A DNA stretch of 64,000 nt. Origin: Heterostelium album PN500 (lineage: Eukaryota > Evosea > Eumycetozoa > Acytosteliales > Acytosteliaceae). How positions within the stretch are numbered: position 1 is the first letter of the stretch; the number at the start of each line of letters is the position of its first letter. Made by a program: the position numbers and the translations under genes. Where the stretch lies: NCBI RefSeq assembly GCF_000004825.1, contig NW_008805069.1:248001-312000 (forward strand), written 5' to 3'. The notes under the pieces were generated by a model. That model saw only the letters and a program-made list of their open reading frames with translations, was not told where the DNA came from and did not search any database. Below are positions 21,389-32,445 of this stretch, piece by piece.

Positions 21389-23063
21389 TTAATTATTATG
21401 ATCTACTTCTTTGGCACAATAATAATTATCATCATAATCATCGATATCATCCACAATTACATTGTTTTTGATTTTTTGATTGAATAAATATTGATATACT
21501 TTTCGATCTTGTTCATCTCGACAAGCCCGCTTTAACTTTTGATAGTCTGCATAAAATTTGAATGAGTAACTATGTTGTTCCATTGCCGGAATCAAATCTT
21601 TCAACATTTGAATTAATACCACCATATCTTCAAAATGAGAACGACGTATATGCCTGATTTCGATTGATTTCAATGTGTTTGAATGTAATCGTAAAAGTGG
21701 TACCAAGATGTTAATGTATGCATGCTCTGGAACATTGTATTGACTATCTTTGTTGATATCGATTTTAAATTGTTCGATACCATGACCATCGCCATTCGGT
21801 GTACGCTTCAATATCGATTTTAAAAATGTACAGTAGTTCGTTGTATATCCATAGTAACCTTCGACAACGATACTCTTTAGATTCGGCATTGCTGGCAGAC
21901 ATACAAAGCGTTCATCGCAATCGACAGTGTCGCGATAAAATGCTACATCATACTCTGATAATGTTTCATCGCGGAAATACTCTCTTCTAATACCATCGTA
22001 TTCGGTATTACAATCATATTCATCGGATTTGATATGAAACAGTTCGACTCCTGAGAATATTTGATTGATAAGATCGGTACTCCAACCATATCTGATGTAT
22101 TTGATCGATTCATAATCAAAGAACAATGGTGGTGATTTGATAAGTGAATATTCACTGTCAAGATTGATGTGACCATGCCATTCGTAATAACTATTTGTAA
22201 GTATCTTTGATACAATTTTAAAGAACTTTTTGGAAACTAATGCAATAATCAAGACAGACTTGCTATCTATGATTATTGTATTATAATATGATTTACTCTC
22301 TAATGAATATGGGATGATTCTTTCTAATAATATATCTGATAGAATACAGGTAGACACCACACTGATTGTATTCTTCTCCAAATGTTTATCGTCATTTTGA
22401 ATGATTTGTTCTTGATCTGTACTCTCATTCTCATTGTCATTGTTCAAAATCTTGTAGTAGAAATCATCAGAGTCGAATTTCAAACTAGCCATTCTCGAGA
22501 AATAACAACATCCTCGATAGATATCTATTCTTTTCTTTAATTGATGATCAACTTCATTCAGTTTCTTTTAATTTGATTGTTTAGTTTTAGTTGTTAAGTT
22601 AGTAATGTATGAAGTTTGAATATTAATTAATCAATTTATTAATAATTACTCTTTTATCATTGATTATTCTGTTGTATATTTGTTGTATTGTTGGTTTATG
22701 TGATCCACAGTAAAACGACGACATCTTTCTGAATACATCGAACTCGGGATCAAAGAAGACATCGACAATGAACTTGATATAACCTTGAATGTCAATACTA
22801 TGTATAAACTTGTATTCATGATAGTCAACAAAGAACTTTACACATTGTGATCTTAAACTATCATTTCCATTCTCCAAGCATTCGTAATAGAGATTATAGA
22901 TTCTATTAAAGTTTATCAATGAATTTTGATCATTGAAATCTATACCTTCTACATTGATTGGGTAATCATCTTTTGACCGTTCTATAGTGATTGGATATTC
23001 TTCGATTGGCTCTTGATCCGATATCTTTTTTTTAAAAAGAGAGGCAAAACTAAATACTAATTC
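21389..23063 (-). CDS. F-box-like/leucine-rich family gene, copy L, no start codon found
   Basis: Exon 2 is 21389-22564, and exon 1 is open from 22650 up to 23063. The 85-nt intron joins NDKR to KLNEVDHQL. Exon 2 is intact: F-box-like ILSDILLERIIPYSL and IIALVSKKFFKIVSKIL, then PPLFFDYESIKYIRYGWSTD, LPAMPNLKSIVV and TPNGDGHGIEQFKIDINKD. In exon 1 the frame is open back to a TGA at 23064-23066 without any ATG. The segment SFASLFKKKISDQEPIEEY takes the place of the usual MxxSILGKRSYQE start. Either the start has been lost, or an indel in the A-rich run near 23025-23035 hides it, or an upstream exon exists. I give the maximal open extent. Confidence 0.65.
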
Positions 23064-23404
23064 TCATTGAAATATAAAAAAATAAACACAACTATTATTA
23101 TAATTATTTGCTACTACTAAGATATAAATAGTTACGATATTTATTTTTTTTTTTTTTCTTGAAAGAATTTTTTTACACAAGCGAAAATTTTTACCATATA
23201 AAAAACTCAGTTCGACTTCTGCGTAAATTTTTATATCGCCACCAACTTTGCAAAATGAGTAAACGGCGAACAACATTTTATGATACATGTACCATCAAAC
23301 GCTCTATTTTTTTTAATGAAATTAAAAACATAAGGTATAGATGAGTAGATCAATAACATATTAAAACTATATTAAATTTTATTGAAGTTTAAAAAAGTTG
23401 GGTA

Positions 23405-23458
23405 TTGGCTGTGGCCGTGACGCCGCGCGCACTGGCGCGCTGTAGCCACACCAAAATC
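23405..23458. repeat. G+C-rich palindrome
   Basis: An inner hairpin GCGCGC-ACTG-GCGCGC is flanked by imperfect outer arms TATTGGCTGTGGC and GTAGCCACACCAAAAT. It is the most G+C-rich spot in the window, inside DNA of over 80 percent A+T by eye. The GTAGCCACA word also occurs at 28115-28123, at the edge of the repeat shared with 12835-12897. Confidence 0.6.
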
Positions 23459-24306
23459 CAAATACTAGGAATATGACGTATTGGAACTAAATTAAATACT
23501 AATATATAGTATGTGTATTGTTGTTATTTAAAGTATAGGATAACCCAATAAGCGAATTAAATGAGCAATCTAATAATAACTATCTAAACTATCGATATGC
23601 ATGGGTCACAGGCCACCAAAGAATTGATTTGGCATCATTAAGTTCGATTCTATGTTCTATAGTACATCACATTGATTAGTAAAGAATGATTTAAGTTGAA
23701 ATCTATGACTGAAATATACTTATTTATAAGATATTTTTGATGCATTTAAATCACTCATTTCTCTTTATTCACTTTGACCTATATATATGTGTTATCATCG
23801 TATCTCCATAAATACCACCTTTTCTTAGTCCATGACTATGATTATATTCACTTTAAAAATGTGACTATCGCAATTTCTATCTTTATATCTGTGTTTTATT
23901 ATAGTAGATGCTCAATCCACGCCACCCATTTGAATCTGTATTTAAATATCATTTTTACATCATATAAATGACTATTCATCATTATTTACACTGATATATA
24001 TTGTGATCTGTGATATTACTACTTACAATTAGTTAACCAAAACCAATCCTTTTTGTTTTAATGGCTAAACTTTTTTGATCAAGCTCTTTACTCTTTTTTT
24101 TCTCTGTTTTACTTGACAATATTATTAGTTAAAACATCTAAATACAACGTAAAACAATATAGGTATATTTAATTTTTGAAACAAATAATTGTTAATTAAA
24201 ATATTAATAAAAATAAAGAAAATAAAAAAATTGGGTGGTCCATATTAAAAAAAATCGTGCCAGATGAGTTGCCAAAAAAATGAAAAATTTGAAGTCCCAG
24301 TTCACG

Positions 24307-24369
24307 AAATTTTTATATGGGGTTAGCACTAATTTTTTTCCTCCCATATTAACCCCCATATAAAAATTT
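24307..24369. repeat. Foldback hairpin
   Basis: AAATTTTTATATGGGGTTA (24307-24325) and TAACCCCCATATAAAAATTT (from 24350) form a stem of about 19 pairs with one bulged base and a 24-nt loop. Partial complementarity continues outward. It may be a MITE-like remnant. Confidence 0.6.
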
Positions 24370-24599
24370 TCACTTGTGATAGAATAAATTTTAAAAAATC
24401 TTGGTGATATATTTTTTTCGATTTATGTTAGAGAGATATTGTTTTTATTATTATTTTATTATAAACAAAATTAGATAATAACATTAATGAAATGAAGTTT
24501 AAGATGAATACAATTTATATAAAATGATTAAGAGGGTTGACATCATTAAAAGATTGTTATATTTAGAAGATACACTGTGTAATTTAGAGTTAGATACTA

Positions 24600-24665
24600 T
24601 TTTACACTCGATAGCTATCGGTTACTGCGCGTGTTGATCATTCAAGCCCAGGAAGACAATAACTC
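24600..24665 (+). repeat. Dispersed repeat R1, fragment (copy 5)
   Basis: Contains ACTCGATAGCTATCGGTTAC and CGTGTTGAT, the central landmarks of R1. The outer parts are missing. Confidence 0.45.
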
Positions 24666-25730
24666 TTTGTGATACTGTAAAACTCTTAATCTATGTATGG
24701 TATTAAACATTCTCTTTGTCATCATCTGCTTAATAATATTAACTAGAATTCTCTTTTTTTATTTCTTGCGCAGCGCTACTCACACTAGTAACGTGATAAA
24801 TATTAAAACATAGAAAAATTGTATGTATATCGAGTTACGAGTTACAAAACTTGATCATTTACTTATTATTTTAATATTTTATCTTTCAAACAAGCAACAA
24901 TCAAAATAATAATAATGATTAATGATTAATGATAAAGCAGCAGCATCAGCAACGAGATTCATAAACGGTCATATGTCAGGCAACTTACAGTAAGCCATAT
25001 AGATTGATCTAGCAAGATAGCAGAAGCATCAGCAGTAAGACTCATGCATAAACGGTCTTTTTTTGCTTTTAACAGATCTTCTTAATAAAGGTTTATTCTA
25101 AATTGCATACTTGTAAGTCATCAATACAACAATATTTAGACTTAGATTTTACTTGATGATGGCAAACTTCTCTCTGAGATTTGACAACGAATTGCGTTTG
25201 AACAGCAACAGGAAGAAAGATCTATTAGTGTTGATACCCCTCAAGAGAGAGAGGAATGACAGTACATTTATACGGATTGATGTTAGTCAGCAGAACTGGT
25301 AGATGATTTAAACAATAAGATAATATTTTAAAGAAGAACATCCTTCCGGCAGATTTACTATTTGATATGTCTATTGGATATATTTCAAAAAAAGAATGAA
25401 CCAATAAAAAATTTATAGTTATAAACAAGTACTTAATTTTATTTTCAACTTATCGAACGTATAACACTAGTCTGGTTATAATCATTGTTTAAATTGATTT
25501 GTCAAACCTTCCAGCATGTCAAAACTAAGAGTCTAAGCACGCCCAATGATCATGGTATTGAATCATAGAAAATTGCTGTAATGTTTAGCAAGTAATCTTG
25601 AGATTAAATGTCCTGACTATTTCTCTTTTAATATTATTTTTTGAATTCACAATTTCAATATTAAATAGAAATGATTAAATTAAACATATTTAAAATTATA
25701 ATTTCAGATATATTAACTTGATTTATTTGA

Positions 25731-27453
25731 TTAAAAATTATATAATATGTTGGCACAATAAGATCTTTCAGATTGATCATTTTGAAGAATAGATTCCCAT
25801 TTATTGTTTTCAAATGAGAAAATAAAATTTCCATTTTTTCCTTTGATTGAGTAAATATAAGCTTCACCATCATCTGATTTATTATAAATCAAATTGTGCA
25901 CGTACTTAATATCGATTTTACTGTTATCGAGTAATTTGATTTCATTGGTTTCAACTTTGAAACGTTGTAATCCTAAAACCGAAAGAATATAGATATTGCC
26001 ATTGCCATCTGTACATGCTGCTCTTGATGAGTTATCAGGTATTTTATATGGTAATTCAACCATTGTTTTGCTCTTCATGTCAAACTTAAAAAGCTTACAA
26101 ATATTTGGAGTGAAAGTATAGATATAATCTTTGAAGAGGAATGTAAGTTGATGGTATTCTGTTTTGATTTCAATTGTTGTGTATCTTTCGAATGTTGAAT
26201 CGTTGATGTTGAATCTGTAAATATCCGTATTTGTTTTAGTATTTCCATCGAATAAATAGATATGATCTTGACCATCATAACAAGCAGAAAGATATTTGCA
26301 TGGATCAACACCTTTCATTTCATTGACAACAAAAGCTTTAGTGTTGATTGAATACTTGATAAATTTATTGTGTTTATTATTATTTCGACCACCACCAAAT
26401 ATATAGATAAAGTCACCAACTTTGACTGTTGAGTTGAATGCTGCTTGAGAATCATAAATCATTTCCATATTGATACCTTGTTCAAAATGAATGTTGTCTC
26501 GATTTGTAATATTGATAATAGATATTTTATTATCCATATCAGTTGAGAATATATATGATTGTTTATGTTTAGGTTGAATGTTTGAATGATTTGATTTCAA
26601 TTTAAATGATGATTGAATTTGATTCTTGATTTGATTGATTTGTTCATTATTAACAATTAATTGATATTGTTGTGGTTTTGTTTGTTGATTGTCATCATTA
26701 TTATTGATTTTAATTGTTTTATTGATGTTCAAGTAAGTACCATTTAACAGTGAATGATCATGATCATTGTTGTTTACTTTGCTGTCAAGTTGATCATCGA
26801 AATAGAACAATGTATGGGTTGTTGGCTGAAATGAATTCATTGTGATTTGATGATTGTGAAATCGATGTTATTATATTAGTTATTTTGTAGCTATCTGTTG
26901 TATCTGCTGATATTGTTGCTAATGCTTGTGAATCTGATCTATCATCATTATTATTATTAGATTTACTCTGTATATATTTATTGACAATATTCAATGATTT
27001 CATGATTTTGATTTGTTTATCGATTTGTTGTTCTAATTGTTGTTTACTTTCGATGATTGGTTTCCTTAATCTATATTCTTCAACAATAAGGAATTCATGT
27101 AACTCTTTGAATTTATTTGATACCTCTTGTTCTGTTTGTTGTAGTTGTTCATATTCTGCAACTTTTAATGTCAAAGAATTGAATGTTGTTTGAATACTAT
27201 TTTCAATATCTTTAAATCCTATTATATTATTATTATTGCTATTATTGATCTCATTGTCATCTGTGGGAGCTACTGAATCATCTTTATTATAATAATCTTT
27301 GATCTTTGATTTAATATTGTAAATATGATCGTATGAATGACGTCCGTGTTTTAGTGAACAAACAGAACATGCTAAAACATTACAATCATAACAAATGAAC
27401 TCTTGACTCATCTTGTGTATTTCACAAATATTATTAATAATACAACTATTCAT
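25731..27453 (-). CDS. B-box zinc finger/coiled-coil/propeller-like protein, with one +1 frame change
   Basis: The N-terminal frame (27453-26794) starts MNSCIINNICEIH. It has a B-box with the spacing C-x2-H ... C-x2-C ... C-x2-C ... H ... H (CEIH, CYDC, CSVC, HGRHSYDH), then about 100 residues of coiled coil (LQQTEQEVSNKFKELHEFL, QQLEQQIDKQIKIMKSLN). A second frame (26840-25731) continues with beta-propeller-like repeats such as VGDFIYIFGGG, CYDGQDHIYLFDG and CTDGNGNIYILSV, ending CANILYNF. Comparison with the paralogue at 62053-63733 shows both frames belong to one protein of about 560 residues. The switch, near 26810, needs a +1 shift. No GT-AG intron in the right phase was found. It may be a base-calling error, a young pseudogene or recoding. 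Likely a cytoplasmic scaffold or ligase-like protein; the function is unknown. Confidence 0.68.
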
Positions 27454-28274
27454 TTTATTAACAAATCTAATATCTATAAATAAATAACTTTAACTTATGA
27501 TAAAAAAAAAAAAACTTTATCTAAGGTTTAATCAAAAAAATTTTCTTTATTTTTATTTTAAATAATGAAATTTTTGTTGACCAACCAAAATTTTACTTTT
27601 TACCCACTTTCAAATCTTTAAATCATGATGACCATTTTACTTCATTAAATATTATTTAAAAAAATTATGTATCTAAAAACAAAGAGCAATAACGAACAGT
27701 GTAACATAAAGATTGTTCTACTTGCGGACACTTGCCTTGAATTTGTAAAAACCTTAGAGAGAGCATTTCCTCCATACTGAATCTATCACGAGAGATGCTA
27801 ATGGATATTATTTTGAACCAACTCAAACTGCAATTGAATCAGAAGTAGTAGACATACCGATTGCAATCTGAATCAGCTCATGATGATAAAGAAGTGGCAG
27901 AGAATGACACAGAAGAGCACCAACAGCCCGATACAGATGGTAATGCTCCTAACGATGACTTTGTTCATATCGATTGTGCTCCTCAATCGACTGTCGGTAA
28001 AAAAAGAAAACTAAATAGTTTTAATCAAACTGGTCGAAAATAAGCCAAAATTCCAATATCTTTTTAAAATTCCATTTTTTTTTTTATTTTTTCATCGAAT
28101 GTTCTGGTGCTGCTGTAGCCACAAACTTTTTTTCATGCAAAAACCAAAAAAATGGGTGAACAGCAAGTGGTTCGCTAGGTCGATTTTTTTTTGTTTTTCT
28201 CACTAACTTTAATTAACTTTTAACAATTCTTTGCTCACTAAACTTATTAATCAAACAAACTCTTTTTTCTTTAT
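27454..28274. other. Intergenic region with a decayed coding stretch and an element end
   Basis: 27454-27690 is A/T-rich. 27700-28043 on the plus strand reads like broken coding sequence: ESITRDANGYYFEPTQTAIE in one frame, then in another a hydrophilic segment ending VGKKRKLNSFNQTGRK, which contains a basic cluster resembling a nuclear localisation signal. The repeat end at 28118-28174 follows 75 bases later. Together these may be the 3' half of a DNA element whose other end is lost. Family unknown. Confidence 0.4.
28118..28174. repeat. Inverted copy of the 12835-12897 repeat end
   Basis: GCCACAAACTTTTTTTCATG, an A-rich tract and GGTGAACAGCAAGTGGTTCG match the reverse complement of 12835-12893 with few changes. 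Shared by two unlinked places in the window, so it is a dispersed repeat end. Confidence 0.6.
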
Positions 28275-30254
28275 TCAACGATCACCATAATAAGCGACTT
28301 TCTTTTTAATATGATCATTCAAAAGTGCTTTTGAAATATCAGAATAGTCTGATGAGGAATTTATCTTCTCTTGAAATTTCTTTAGTTCCACCAATTGAAA
28401 GTCGATCTTGTCCAAAATGAACTCAATCATTTCAATATCATCATCACAAAAATATTGTTCAAGATAATCCTCCATAGTTGTTCGAAAGCCAAACTCTGGA
28501 TGTTTCTCCAAGAGGTATCCAATCATACCCATATCTCCAGATTCGACTGCCGATTTGAAACTATTAAAAGTACATTGACAGTCACTTCTGTTTTCATAGA
28601 GCCATTTTACAAGTGGAAACTGCATTCCGCCAATCGAATTCTTCATTGATTCTTCATTGAATACGCCTGGAATATTATTGTTGTGGTACCATCTAATCAT
28701 CTTTCTACAACCTTTGCGGAATAACTCTGAGATACTATAGCTGTCAATAACAGCGATAGCTGAGAGATTCTGATTGATAATAATGTCCACTATTTCTGAA
28801 TTATCATTGTTCACTGCATTAAAAAGTACTAGATCCCAATCGATAATAAAGTTCTCCGATAACCAATCGATAGCTTCTCTATCTAAGTTGTTCATGTCAA
28901 AGCCATTCAAGTCAAGCTTTTTCGAACTTGAAATCTCAGTTCTGTTTTCTCGCAACCATTTCATTGTTCCGAAATGACCATTACCGATTGCATATAACAT
29001 AGCTTGTTCTGTACATCCTACATTTGGATGATTCTCATGCAACCATTTGATCATTTCCAAACTGGTCATATCCGATGATGCAATGCTTGCAGCATAATCT
29101 ATTGCATCTTCACTTGGTTGTTGATTTCGTTTTTCAAACAACCATTTGGCGAGTTCTAAATAACCATATGTAATAGCTTCATCGATTGATTGTTGGGATT
29201 GAAGTACACCACTTTGATTCTCATATAACCATTGAACAGCTTCAATATGACCTTTACTAGACACACTTTGGATTATAGATTCACTGCAACCTTCAGTTCG
29301 GTGTTGTTGTAACCATTTGAGAACTTCTAAATCGTTGTTGAGTGCTGCATTGTTCATAGCTTCCTCACTTGCTTCGACAGTTGTATTTTCATTCAACCAT
29401 GTCAACAATTCGATATTTCCATTTTTTGCTGCATAATCTATGGGTGTCTCTTCCGATTCTGTGATATCATGTTGATGTAATAGTTTTGCAATTTCAAATT
29501 GATTGTAAAAGATTGAATGGTCAAACAATGTACCATGATCCGGATCTGTAGTTGGTTCGTCGATATCGAGGAGATATTGAACAACATGGAGATGTCCACC
29601 TTTAATTGCACCAAAATACATTTCATTTCCTTCAGGCCTATCTTCTGATCTATTCGCCAACAGCCATTCAATGATATCGATTCGACCTATCTTTGCGGCA
29701 TTATAGAATATTTCCTCTCTATCATAATCTACATCGAATTCTCTTGTCTCTAAATGATCACGATTCGCCACCAGCATTTTCTCGTTTATATACTCGACTA
29801 ATTCGATATCTCCAGAGAGTGGTGATTTCATGAATGCAGACTCGTAATCCAATCTCTTCTTTTCAAACTCTGTACATATGCATTTGACCATTTCAAAACC
29901 CCCATATTTCACTGCATAACCTAAGATTCCATTGAAATTAATATGTTGACCGGTTACTGATAATGGTTTGGCCAAATCCACCAAATATTTGAGCATCTCG
30001 ATGTTTCCACTTTTGATTGCTGCTCTAAATGTAGGTGTTGCACTAACTTCATAACTACCAATAGAATGATCGGCATAATACAGTTTAAGTTCATTTAAAT
30101 AGGAATAACCAGCCATTACTGTTGGATTCTCTATTACCTCTGACCATCTGTATGCAGCACCACCAATAACATCATGAATACTCTTAACATGTTTGAATAT
30201 TAATTTATTTAATACAAAATTGTTAAATATCTGTGTGAATTTATCTTTTTCCAT
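28275..30254 (-). CDS. Ankyrin-type repeat protein, 659 residues, intact
   Basis: Single exon starting MEKDKFTQIFNNFVLNKLIF at 30254. This N-terminal segment, up to KSIHDVIGG, is a short conserved helix block seen in all three family copies here. Residues from about 75 to 620 are degenerate ankyrin-type helical repeats of roughly 30-35 residues, for example AAIKSGNIEMLKYLVDL, NAAKIGRIDIIEWLLANRSE, AIKGGHLHVVQYLLDID, NNALNNDLEVLKWLQQHR-type and AITYGYLELAKWLFEKR units. Ankyrin repeats bind other proteins; the partner is unknown. No membrane segment or other domain is visible. The family is typical of dictyostelid genomes as large sets of near-identical paralogues. The decayed gene at 5217-7234 and the scrambled pieces at 11990-12495 are relatives, so this copy is probably the active one in the window. 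Confidence 0.85.
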   Translation of the reverse strand: MEKDKFTQIFNNFVLNKLIFKHVKSIHDVIGGAAYRWSEVIENPTVMAGYSYLNELKLYYADHSIGSYEVSATPTFRAAIKSGNIEMLKYLVDLAKPLSVTGQHINFNGILGYAVKYGGFEMVKCICTEFEKKRLDYESAFMKSPLSGDIELVEYINEKMLVANRDHLETREFDVDYDREEIFYNAAKIGRIDIIEWLLANRSEDRPEGNEMYFGAIKGGHLHVVQYLLDIDEPTTDPDHGTLFDHSIFYNQFEIAKLLHQHDITESEETPIDYAAKNGNIELLTWLNENTTVEASEEAMNNAALNNDLEVLKWLQQHRTEGCSESIIQSVSSKGHIEAVQWLYENQSGVLQSQQSIDEAITYGYLELAKWLFEKRNQQPSEDAIDYAASIASSDMTSLEMIKWLHENHPNVGCTEQAMLYAIGNGHFGTMKWLRENRTEISSSKKLDLNGFDMNNLDREAIDWLSENFIIDWDLVLFNAVNNDNSEIVDIIINQNLSAIAVIDSYSISELFRKGCRKMIRWYHNNNIPGVFNEESMKNSIGGMQFPLVKWLYENRSDCQCTFNSFKSAVESGDMGMIGYLLEKHPEFGFRTTMEDYLEQYFCDDDIEMIEFILDKIDFQLVELKKFQEKINSSSDYSDISKALLNDHIKKKVAYYGDR

Positions 30255-31126
30255 TCTAATATATTTATTTGAAGAACAAAAGAAATAATCACCACTAATT
30301 CAAAACAAAACTAGCTCTTTCCTGTAACCCTAAATTAAATAAAATAAAATATAAAAACAAACACTCTGATTAAAGCAAAAGGCGCCAGTTTCATTTTGTG
30401 TGAACCAAAAATATCTTTCCAAATACTGATCAAAAATAAAACTGAAAAAGTATTTTTTTATAAATCACGACTATTAAAAGAGATGACAACAACAAATAGT
30501 CATCATCATGGTCATAATCATCATAAGAAACAACAATCAATATTAAGTAATAGAAATATATTGTATTATTTATAAAGAAATTCCTTCACTTAGAATATTT
30601 AATACCAATTTTTTATTTATTTTTATTATCTATATTGCCATCTTCAGCCTCATTTTTTGATTTAGTAAATACCTACTCTCCAAACATTGATAATAGAGAT
30701 TATAGATTCTATTGAAGTTTAACAATGAATTTTTATCACTGAAATCTATATATTCTACTTTGATAGGTTGTTCATCTTCTTTTTGTTTCTTATTCTTCTC
30801 TGATGTTGTTGTCTCTTGATATGATCTCTTTCCTAAAATAGATATTATAATAAAAATAAAATAATAATTTAATTTTGTTTATTTTTTCTATTTTTTTTGT
30901 TTTTTCTTTAAGAAATTTAAGGAAGAAAAAAAAAAATCATGATTTAATTTTTGAATTTTTTTAGATATTTCCATCTATTTATAAATTTTAATATATAAGT
31001 ATCTAGATATTTTTTAATTTAAAAGAAGTTAACTGTAATAGAAAAGTTTGTTTTTAAAATTCAATTTAAATGAAAAGATACTAATTTGTTAACTCTCCTA
31101 TTGAACAGAACATACATAGTATTGAA
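30255..31126. other. Intergenic region with an F-box-family relic
   Basis: 30300-30370, upstream of the ankyrin gene, was copied to 11990-12060, so it probably contains part of that gene's promoter or 5' UTR. 30673-30848 is a relic listed separately. The rest is A/T-rich and holds the presumed promoter of the actin-like gene. Confidence 0.5.
30673..30848 (-). pseudogene. Relic of F-box-like family exon 1 (5' half)
   Basis: Reads ISILGKRSYQETTTSEKNKK, then EYIDFSDKNSLLNFNRIYNL and YYQCLES, after which the family homology stops abruptly. The ATG is changed to ATA. The stretch that remains is open, so the loss of the rest is probably due to a deletion. It is the most distal array trace before the actin-like gene. 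Confidence 0.7.
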
Positions 31127-32445
31127 ATGAGTGATGAAGTATTACAAGCTATAATAATAGATAATGTATGATAATCAAACTATATAGTTATAATGGAATT
31201 TGGTGGTTCTGCTACCTAGCATGCTGATAATGACATTGAAATTATAATTACAACACACTAATCATAAATTAGGGATCTGCTCTGTGTAAGGCTGGTTTCT
31301 CAGGAGATGATACACCGATTGCTGTATTCCCTATGGTAGTTGGACACCCACGTAATAACAATAGCAGTACATCATCGACTATGGTTGGTCAAAAAGCAGA
31401 TAGTTATTTCGTAGGTGACGAAGCTATTTCTAAGCGAGGTTATACAGCGTTGCGTTATCCCGTGCATAATGGTGTCGTTGTCAACTGGGATGACATCGAG
31501 AGAGTGTGGCGACATGTTTTTAAAAACGAGTTACGTGTTGCGCCCGAAGATCATGCAGTTTTACTTACAGAGACACCGCTCAATACAAAAGCGAATCGCG
31601 AAAAGATGACCCAGATCATGTTTGATAATCTACGTGTACCGGCGTTGTATATAGCGATTCAGGCAGTGCTCTCGTTGTATGCATCCGGTAGGTCAACGGG
31701 CATCGTATTGGATTCGGGCGATGGCATTACACATAGCGTTCCTATTTACGAGGGTTACGCACTGACACATGCCATCGGTAGGCTACAGCTTGCCGGCAGT
31801 GATCTAACCGACTACCTGATGAAGATACTCACTGAGCGAGGATATTGTTTCACAACTACAGCAGAGAGATCGATAGTCTATGACATCAAAGAGAAACTTG
31901 GTTATATTGCATTGGACTATGAAAGTGAGATGGGTAGATATGCTGCTGCTGCTGGTGGTGGTGGTGCTGCAACAACGTCAACCTCGCCACCCGCTAGTAC
32001 AACAACGGCAACACTGGACAAACAATATGAATTACCCTCTGGCGAGTTTATAACGATTGGAAACGAACGGATTAGATGTCCTGAAGCATTGTTTAAACCG
32101 TCACTAATGGGGATAGAGGCAGATGGCGTTCACAAATTAATTTACGATTCCATCGTCAAGTGTGATATCCATCTACGTAAGGAGATGTACGGTAATGTTA
32201 TATTGGCAGGTGGATCAACAATGTTTCCAGGTATAGCAGATCGTATTCATAAGGAATTGGTAGCGTTGGCACCCTCTGGAATGAGGATCAAAGTAATTCC
32301 ACCGACTGAACGTAGATTTACTGCGTGGCTTGGTGGTTCCATTCTGGCATCACTCGAATTCTTCCAACAAATGTGGATAACCAGACAAGACTACGATGAA
32401 TCAGGTCCATCAAAGATGTCAATAACTAGAAAAATACTATTTTAA
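31127..32445 (+). CDS. Divergent actin-family protein with an inserted loop, two exons
   Basis: Exon 1 is 31127-31165 ([13 protein letters not shown]) and exon 2 is 31273-32445. The intron is GTATGA...TTAG, placed right after the IDN of the first beta strand; the product has 403 residues. Actin hallmarks: [111 protein letters not shown] and [16 protein letters not shown]. The nucleotide-binding segments are kept. Differences: Asn/Ser-rich insertion at residues 36-45 ([20 protein letters not shown]), in the DNase I-binding-loop region; an Ala/Gly/Thr-rich insert of about 18 residues just before [12 protein letters not shown]; and the end MSITRKILF instead of IVHRKCF. These changes suggest altered polymer contacts. 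It is closer to actin than to any Arp I know. Confidence 0.85.

Larger units (their letters stand above)
23064..25730. other. Long gene-poor region with palindromes
   Basis: 2.7 kb without an intact gene. It contains a G+C-rich palindrome (23405-23458), a foldback (24307-24369), an R1 fragment (24600-24665) and two diverged copies of a CAGCATCAGCAACGAGA-type unit ending in CATAAACGGTC at about 24942-25052. A plus-strand stretch near 25150-25260 reads LDDGKLLSEI, stop, QRIAFEQQQEERSISVDTPQ and may be decayed coding sequence of unknown origin. Confidence 0.5.

Noticed and set aside
24600-24665. tRNA gene
   Set aside because: Some words resemble an internal promoter, but no cloverleaf with an anticodon could be drawn. 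The sequence is an R1 fragment.
25080-25440. Gene on either strand in the gene-poor region
   Set aside because: The best frame is broken within 20-30 residues on each side and matches nothing I recognise; noted only as possible decayed coding DNA.
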